A stretch of 10,364 bases of DNA from JAGLCW01 sp964422555 (GTDB lineage Bacteria > Caldisericota > Caldisericia > UBA6126). The translations under genes were made by a program, and so were the position numbers. Below, piece after piece: positions 5,816 to 10,364 of this stretch (the stretch's first letter is position 1; every line of letters starts with the position of its first letter). The stretch is from the NCBI GenBank assembly GCA_964422555.1, contig CAYRBR010000054.1:1-10364 (forward strand). The letters are read 5' to 3'. The notes beneath the pieces were generated by a model that worked only from the letters and a program-made list of their open reading frames with translations, was not told the origin of the DNA and did no database searches.

Positions 5816-8800
5816 ATGCAAAAAAAACAGACTGCTGTAATTTGTTTCCTTATTAGTATAGTTTTAGTGTTTCAGTGTTTTTCAAGTTTGTCTTTTGCAG
5901 TTACCCACAATTTCGATTTACAAGCCCATGGGGAATGCGGCTTTGTAACACTACGATGGGATGCTGTGCCAGGTGCTTCTTCCTACTGGATTTACAGGGG
6001 CACTGCTAAAGACAAGATACATTCTATGCCTTTAACTGACTTTCCTGTGTTGGATACAACCTATGTGGATAGTTCTAACATTCAGAATGAGCAGGAATAC
6101 TGGTATGTAGTTACAGCAATTGATGATAAACAAAGTGAAATCGGACGGTCTGCGGTTGTATCTGCTATTCCTCATTGTGAAGATGAGTCAAACCCTTACA
6201 ACTGTCAACTAATACTTCGATACCAGGTAGGGAACAGAATTTATTGGGTGAATGATGATTCGAAAGGCCCTATGAATACTGCTCCCATAATTATGCATTC
6301 GCGAATGTTTTTGGTAATACGGTATGTTACACAATCTATTCCTGGCATTAGTATTGCATGGGATGGAACAGATCGAAAAGTTTCTATCCAAACTCTAGAT
6401 GGTAGTACGATTGAACTTTGGATTGGGAAATCGGAAGCACGAGTTAACGGACAGACCGTTTTAATTGATCCAAACGACACTCGGGTTGTTCCTATTATAC
6501 AGGAAGGACGAACTCTTTTACCCCTTCGGTTTATTGTGGAAAATCTGGAAACATCAGGAGTGGAAGATTTATTGTGGGATGAAACTACCCGAACTGTTGC
6601 TATTATGGTGGAAGATCCGGTTTGCAACCAAGAAGGTTTGCGATATGCCATGGCGGTCGAAAAGGAAGATGGATTTTACGAGTTTTCTGTAGAGTACCAT
6701 ACAATGGAGGATGCAACGCCTCCTGTTGTGAATCTGAAGTTGTTTAGAAGCGAACCAACAAAAACACTTCGGCTGGGGAAAAGTAAGCAAAAAAATAAAC
6801 CACTAGATTTGGATGCAGTATCGACATCATCGGGTCTTGTAAAACCGGTTGAAACAGCTTTAAAGAAAGGTTGGAAGTGGGTGTTCCGCTTGGCTATTGA
6901 ACCGGGAGTTCTCCACTTTTATCAATTCTGTAGTGACACTGGGGAATGTCTTCCTTCAAACAGCTATAAGGGACCTATTTATGCATCTTTGCCTGACACT
7001 GAGGAAATTCAAACTTTGCAGTTAAACGTGATAAAAGATGGAGAGACTGTAAATTTGCAAGGATATTTTACTGCTGAACCCTACCCTATGCTAGTAGACG
7101 ATTACTGGAGTATTGCGGAGCGGTCGAATACGATTGAGAATTCAATACTTCTTCGACTTGATGGAGAAGTCATACCTGAAGAAGGCTCTTTTATTGCCTT
7201 AAAGGGAGAGAAACAAACTTTGCGTGAAGGTGTGCCATTTGTAAATACAAAACGACTGCTTTTTACTAAAAAAATCATTCGTCCTCTTACAAAGGTGGAT
7301 CGATTTTCCATGCCTTCTATTCCAACATTTGGGTTTAAGAATTATCGATTCTCTATTATTTACACAGGATGTAACAATGGGGCTAAAGTAACTGATTCAG
7401 AAGGAGTTGAGCATGTTTATCATCGATCTCGTGCCGATTTTACTGGAGACGTTTTACATAGTTATAAATCGAGTATAAGTATCGGAATTCCCAAAGAAAA
7501 CACATTTGTGTGCTTTGGCAGAGGTGACGGAGAAATTGATGAAATATGTGCGAGTGATGGAGATGGGAATCCATTTGACTTTGAATGGACCGATCGACCG
7601 TATCGTATAGCTATGGAGCAGGATGCTGAACGTTGGTGGAGGGCCGATGATGACTGGCGTTTGCGACAAGGCACTCGAAATCAATTTATTGCCAGCGTAG
7701 ATGCTATAAGAGCGAAAATTGATCTTCTTCCTAGCGATGTTATTCCCGAAGTGTATGTATTCATTTGTACCCATGGGCATCAATATGGAATATGCACTTT
7801 GGATGAAACAGGTATATCGTATGATACAATCGTGGCTCAACTTCGGAAATTAACCGAGTGTTCTACTCCCTCACTTCATGCAAGAACAAAGGTGCGTGTT
7901 ATGAATAACACTTGCAGGGCTGGAGCCATTATTCCTAAAGTAGATTCTGCTTTTAATATTAATGGGATGCAGTTTATGCAAGTGGCAGCTTCCAGCACTG
8001 CTAGTGAAACTTCCTATGGGCAGTATCCTGATAAAACTGATACAAGTTACGAAGATGCGGGGGGTACTTTTGGGTTACCATTTCGGGTGAGTTTGGTGCA
8101 CCAAGCCCAAGAAAATACCGATCAGGAATTAGACTGGAAGATTGCTTTTGACTATGCCATGCTACTAGATAAATATGTGTTTGGTGTAGAACGTGAAAAT
8201 GATGATGGTACAACTTCAGTTATATATGTGCATCCGCAGTATTGGTCTTCGGGGAATCGAACAATGCACCTTAGAGGGCCTGCCTTTGAAGAGCCATTAA
8301 CTCCCGAAGAGGAAATCGCTGTAGATCGGTGTCGGATTGGAGTGGATACCTCTTCCACAACGTTTGATATTTGTAATTGTAGCTTGAATGAAATGGAGTA
8401 TCCCTACCCAAAAACTACTATGATTGTGGTAAATAGGGGTTTAACTCCGTTTCGAATTGTGGATATTCGGGCCGATGAATCCGTTTTGGCAAAGGATACT
8501 TCTTCCCCTGTGCTAGTTTTTAAGCAAAATGAGTACGATTCATGTCGAATTCAAGAACCTCTGAATGTCTTCTTGAATTACACAGACGAGTATACTTTTG
8601 AAGTTTGTTTGAACTATGCCCGATTGCATGCACAACCTATTGATGAAAATGGATATATGCTGATGGAGAATAATCTTCCAGTTTTTATAACCGTACCCAT
8701 TCGGGTAGTGTACCAGACAGATGGGGCGGAGTTTTCGCAACAAGCTTTTATACAGGTACGTGTTCGAGCAGAAACATACCAGATGCGGTATGAATGTGGG

Positions 8801-9358
8801 GTGAAACGAGGAGAAACGATTAAAGGGAAATTTGTGAAATGGGAAGATGTTGATGTGGATGTAGAACTACATCCTGCTATTGCTGAGCTGCCTGAAAATG
8901 TAGTTGCAGGCCCTGCAAACGAAGGTGATTTTCGGATGCATGTGAAAACTGATTTGTTTTCAAACTACGACGAAAACAAAATAACAACAGAATATTTACA
9001 GGCTTTTCGAATGAACCTTTGCTTTGATTATCTTGGAGAAGCCCCCGATTGTCATAAATTGTCGGATGACTATGGATGGGGGTATGTTCGATCTGCCATA
9101 ATCCCCGATAAACTGAAAGATGTGTTGCAGGTTACATACCCTGAACGGAACCGTGATTCGGAACGATCTGTGTCTATTGTTTTTATACCTGGGGCTCATT
9201 CGTTAGATGGTTATTCGAGCATTCTCGGGAAACATACTTTCCAATTTGAAATAGTTCGCTATGCACGATATACCTGTGAAACAAGAGCAGGCACTACCAA
9301 TACAATTAACTTAACTGTTGTGGTGGAGTTTACTGATCCTTCTGCTTTGTCGGATTAA
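5816..9358 (+). CDS. Secreted multidomain protein: FN3, copper-amine-oxidase-N-like module, putative clan CD (caspase-like) peptidase region
   Basis: This is a 1180-residue exported protein. Residues 1-28 are a signal peptide (hydrophobic 8-20, cleavage likely after SFA). Residues 32-119 are a fibronectin type III domain (VTLRWDAVPGASSYWIYRG; YWYVVTAID). About 134-265 is a copper amine oxidase N-terminal-like module, with IQEGRTLLPLRFIVENL closely matching the divergent neighbour. About 605-800 carries clan CD peptidase hallmarks: a hydrophobic strand VYVFI then H653-G654, and 47 residues later VRVMN then N-T-C700-R-A-G. After these come a QVAASSTASETSYG strand typical of the post-Cys region and a GGTFGLPF segment. 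The His-Cys spacing fits caspase-like folds. Residues about 835-1180 are beta-rich, Cys-containing and unrecognised. No sorting motif or anchor is seen, so it is probably secreted or held at the surface by its modules. Peptidase activity is inferred, not proven. Confidence 0.85.
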   Translation: MQKKQTAVICFLISIVLVFQCFSSLSFAVTHNFDLQAHGECGFVTLRWDAVPGASSYWIYRGTAKDKIHSMPLTDFPVLDTTYVDSSNIQNEQEYWYVVTAIDDKQSEIGRSAVVSAIPHCEDESNPYNCQLILRYQVGNRIYWVNDDSKGPMNTAPIIMHSRMFLVIRYVTQSIPGISIAWDGTDRKVSIQTLDGSTIELWIGKSEARVNGQTVLIDPNDTRVVPIIQEGRTLLPLRFIVENLETSGVEDLLWDETTRTVAIMVEDPVCNQEGLRYAMAVEKEDGFYEFSVEYHTMEDATPPVVNLKLFRSEPTKTLRLGKSKQKNKPLDLDAVSTSSGLVKPVETALKKGWKWVFRLAIEPGVLHFYQFCSDTGECLPSNSYKGPIYASLPDTEEIQTLQLNVIKDGETVNLQGYFTAEPYPMLVDDYWSIAERSNTIENSILLRLDGEVIPEEGSFIALKGEKQTLREGVPFVNTKRLLFTKKIIRPLTKVDRFSMPSIPTFGFKNYRFSIIYTGCNNGAKVTDSEGVEHVYHRSRADFTGDVLHSYKSSISIGIPKENTFVCFGRGDGEIDEICASDGDGNPFDFEWTDRPYRIAMEQDAERWWRADDDWRLRQGTRNQFIASVDAIRAKIDLLPSDVIPEVYVFICTHGHQYGICTLDETGISYDTIVAQLRKLTECSTPSLHARTKVRVMNNTCRAGAIIPKVDSAFNINGMQFMQVAASSTASETSYGQYPDKTDTSYEDAGGTFGLPFRVSLVHQAQENTDQELDWKIAFDYAMLLDKYVFGVERENDDGTTSVIYVHPQYWSSGNRTMHLRGPAFEEPLTPEEEIAVDRCRIGVDTSSTTFDICNCSLNEMEYPYPKTTMIVVNRGLTPFRIVDIRADESVLAKDTSSPVLVFKQNEYDSCRIQEPLNVFLNYTDEYTFEVCLNYARLHAQPIDENGYMLMENNLPVFITVPIRVVYQTDGAEFSQQAFIQVRVRAETYQMRYECGVKRGETIKGKFVKWEDVDVDVELHPAIAELPENVVAGPANEGDFRMHVKTDLFSNYDENKITTEYLQAFRMNLCFDYLGEAPDCHKLSDDYGWGYVRSAIIPDKLKDVLQVTYPERNRDSERSVSIVFIPGAHSLDGYSSILGKHTFQFEIVRYARYTCETRAGTTNTINLTVVVEFTDPSALSD

Positions 9359-9398
9359 GTATGCAAAGTTTTTGAAAAAAAGTTTAAGAAATTATATT

Positions 9399-9432
9399 TA
9401 CTCTTTTTTTTGATTTTTCAGAAAAAAGAGTA
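9399..9432. terminator. 15-bp hairpin after the caspase-like gene, possible terminator
   Basis: Bases 9399-9413 pair with 9418-9432 with one G-T wobble and a TTTT loop, beginning 41 nt after the stop codon. The stem is AT-rich, the 5' arm being mostly T and the 3' arm mostly A. No T-run follows on the plus strand, so it is not a textbook intrinsic terminator. Confidence 0.4.
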
Positions 9433-9458
9433 CCATATATATTACGTTTTCTAGTTTG

Positions 9459-9504
9459 AAAATGGTATTGAACTCAAAGTGTTATTTATACCATTTTAAG
9501 TTCA
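9459..9504 (+). ncRNA. Possible structured RNA with pseudoknot
   Basis: AAAATGGTAT (9459-9468) pairs with ATACCATTTT (9488-9497). Within that loop TGAACT (9469-9474) pairs with AGTTCA (9499-9504) just downstream, the geometry of an H-type pseudoknot. A further 10-bp stem follows at 9513-9522/9535-9544. No known RNA family is recognised and no promoter is obvious, so a 3' UTR structure is an alternative. Confidence 0.25.
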
Positions 9505-9616
9505 AAGTACAGGTAATATGAAGCGTTTACTCTTTTCATGTTACTGGAAAAACTTCACACACATGTTTTCTACATGCAAATAAATTGATTCACACCATTT
9601 AATTTGTGAAGGATGA

Positions 9617-9769
9617 ATGGGTCTCACAATTCCTCGGATAAATCTTCCGAATTACCTATTATTGGGTCGGATGGTGAGTAAAACTGGGATTCACGGACTC
9701 TTTACCAATGTAATTGATTTCTCGTCAATTATATGTGTAACACCAAATAGACCGGGTACAATTTCATAA
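9617..9769 (+). CDS. Possible 50-residue ORF, doubtful
   Basis: ATG 9617 opens a 50-codon frame to TAA 9767-9769, with AAGGA ending 3 nt before it, which is too close for a good RBS. The product starts MGLTIPRINLPNYLLLG and has no recognisable motif. It crosses several hairpins, and chance remains the better explanation. Confidence 0.15.
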   Translation: MGLTIPRINLPNYLLLGRMVSKTGIHGLFTNVIDFSSIICVTPNRPGTIS

Positions 9770-9801
9770 CCTCTCCTCCTAGATGGTTAAACCCGGTCTA
9801 T
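9747..9801 (-). terminator. 11-bp GC-containing inverted repeat downstream of the holin-like gene
   Basis: ATAGACCGGGT (9747-9757) and ACCCGGTCTAT (9791-9801) are perfect complements, starting 13 nt past the holin-like stop. The 33-nt loop is large for a terminator and contains, on the minus strand, AGGAGGAGAGG followed by ATG. A transcription terminator is the default reading; a regulatory hairpin that hides an RBS is the alternative. Confidence 0.4.
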
Positions 9802-9814
9802 GGGTTTTACTGTT

Positions 9815-10228
9815 TTACCAGTTGTTGTAATGGGTGTATGCTGTTTGCCTTTCTACCCATTTTCTTTTTTTCTGTTCTTCTTTTGTCCATTTTTTTGGAC
9901 CTAGTTGTGCAACATTAAATACTGGAACAGTAATTGGGCTTGGTTCTTTAGGAAACCACTTTTTCCACATACTATTCCAGCTGTTAATACTCACAAGTAA
10001 AATAGCTATAAAAGCACTTGCAAAATAACCCGTTCCATTGTGTTCGAATTTACCTGCTAGCCCTACTTGGACTATACTTGTTAAGAGACAACAGATAACG
10101 ACTACTACAATTTTACTCTTGCCTTTTATTCCACCTGCAAACTTTTCAATAAGAACAGGAAGAATTAATCCTATAAAGCTAGATAAAGTTACCCATTGGG
10201 CACCATTTTGAAATGATACTGCGTTCAT
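9815..10228 (-). CDS. Small holin-like membrane protein
   Basis: The 137-residue product has three hydrophobic segments (about residues 11-28, 37-57 and 65-84) followed by a highly charged cytoplasm-type tail rich in Lys, Trp and Glu (WKKWFPKEP; KKWTKEEQKKRKWVERQ). Short size, three membrane passes and a charged C-terminus are the profile of phage holins and related small membrane proteins that permeabilise the membrane. No endolysin gene is beside it, so it may be a phage remnant or a housekeeping membrane protein. I choose ATG 10228 over the upstream in-frame ATG at 10261 because AAGGAGA (complement of 10233-10239) lies 4 nt before it, whereas the upstream ATG has no RBS. Confidence 0.6.
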   Translation of the reverse strand: MNAVSFQNGAQWVTLSSFIGLILPVLIEKFAGGIKGKSKIVVVVICCLLTSIVQVGLAGKFEHNGTGYFASAFIAILLVSINSWNSMWKKWFPKEPSPITVPVFNVAQLGPKKWTKEEQKKRKWVERQTAYTHYNNW

Positions 10229-10269
10229 ACTATCTCCTTCATTTTTTTTAATAATACTCATATAGAGAG

Positions 10270-10308
10270 ATTATGCGGATAAAATGCTTGAAACTTGAAA
10301 TAAGTTTC
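10270..10308 (-). promoter_or_regulatory. Possible promoter and operator of the holin-like gene
   Basis: On the minus strand CATAAT (complement of 10270-10275) is a fair -10. Just upstream GAAACTT-GAAAT-AAGTTTC (10290-10308) is a perfect 7-bp inverted repeat where the -35 should be, and no strong -35 is seen. This suggests regulator-dependent control. Bases 10309-10364 are AT-rich with a repeated ATTGCAAAA and nothing else recognisable. Confidence 0.3.
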
Positions 10309-10364
10309 CACAATATAAATCGAAGAACATGAAAAAAATTGCAAAATAATTGCAAAAAAATGAA

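Larger units (their letters stand above)
9359..9814. other. 456-bp intergenic region rich in inverted repeats
   Basis: No convincing gene is seen. It holds hairpins at 9399-9432, 9459-9497, 9513-9544, 9711-9731 (TAATTGA/TCAATTA) and 9747-9801. Weaker TTCACA/TGTGAA pairings occur near 9553-9611. A 50-codon plus-strand frame (9617-9769, ATG start, poorly spaced GAAGG) is open but unrecognised. The density of stems suggests a structured transcript, stacked terminators, or a decayed element. Confidence 0.5.

Noticed and set aside
7454..7840. 128-codon minus-strand frame inside the caspase-like region
   Set aside because: Composition is noise-like, and the plus-strand frame carries the conserved His-Gly motif over the same bases.
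5816..9358. Real copper amine oxidase activity for either large protein
   Set aside because: Only the N-terminal-like module is present; the catalytic domain with its TPQ-forming Tyr is absent.
9550..9740. Minus-strand frames that read as peptide-like text between stops, suggesting a decayed gene
   Set aside because: Several stops in every frame and no family I can name with confidence; not supported as a pseudogene.

Overview
The window looks like a chromosomal segment of an AT-rich, low-GC Firmicute, most likely an anaerobic clostridium of the Peptococcaceae/Desulfitobacterium type. That is inference from protein families (a phenylacetate-CoA-ligase-type enzyme and two secreted proteins with 'copper amine oxidase N-terminal'-like domains), AGGAGG-type ribosome binding sites and sigma-A-like promoters. 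There are no rRNA, tRNA, CRISPR or insertion-sequence genes. The gene mix (broken genes, an orphan ATPase, big secreted proteins, a lone holin-like protein) suggests accessory, remodelled DNA.

Layout. 1-355: the 3' end of a PaaK-type ligase gene whose conserved C-terminal tail sits in another reading frame, overlapping (TGATG) a 59-residue helical protein gene. 535-797: AT-rich intergenic DNA with two good inverted repeats and a near-consensus plus-strand promoter that leads into no obvious gene. 798-1325 (minus): a class I methyltransferase with good catalytic motifs but an apparently missing C-terminal third. 1481-1726 (plus): an unrecognised 81-residue protein, divergent from the methyltransferase. 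1734-1812: clustered GGGGAA/TTCCCC repeats, including a 12-bp inverted repeat that overlaps a likely promoter. 1813-2955 (plus): an AAA_14/DUF4143 ATPase with no Shine-Dalgarno sequence, possibly leaderless, overlapping the next gene tail to tail.

2922-9358 holds the main interest: two very large divergent secreted proteins separated by 203 bp. The minus-strand one (896 aa) has a PQQ-type beta-propeller, three BACON/Ig-like repeats and a copper-amine-oxidase-N-like module. The plus-strand one (1180 aa) has a signal peptide, FN3 domain and the same copper-amine-oxidase-N-like module. It then carries a region with the His-Gly / Asn-x-Cys signature of clan CD (caspase/legumain-like) cysteine peptidases, followed by unrecognised beta-rich domains. 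I infer a cell-surface pair, possibly a protease and a partner or scaffold; this is not shown by the sequence alone.

9359-9814: about 456 bp without a convincing gene but unusually rich in hairpins (15 bp, 10 bp with a possible pseudoknot, 11 bp). 9815-10228 (minus): a small holin-like protein with three membrane segments. The last about 100 bp are its AT-rich upstream region with an inverted repeat near a possible -10 box.
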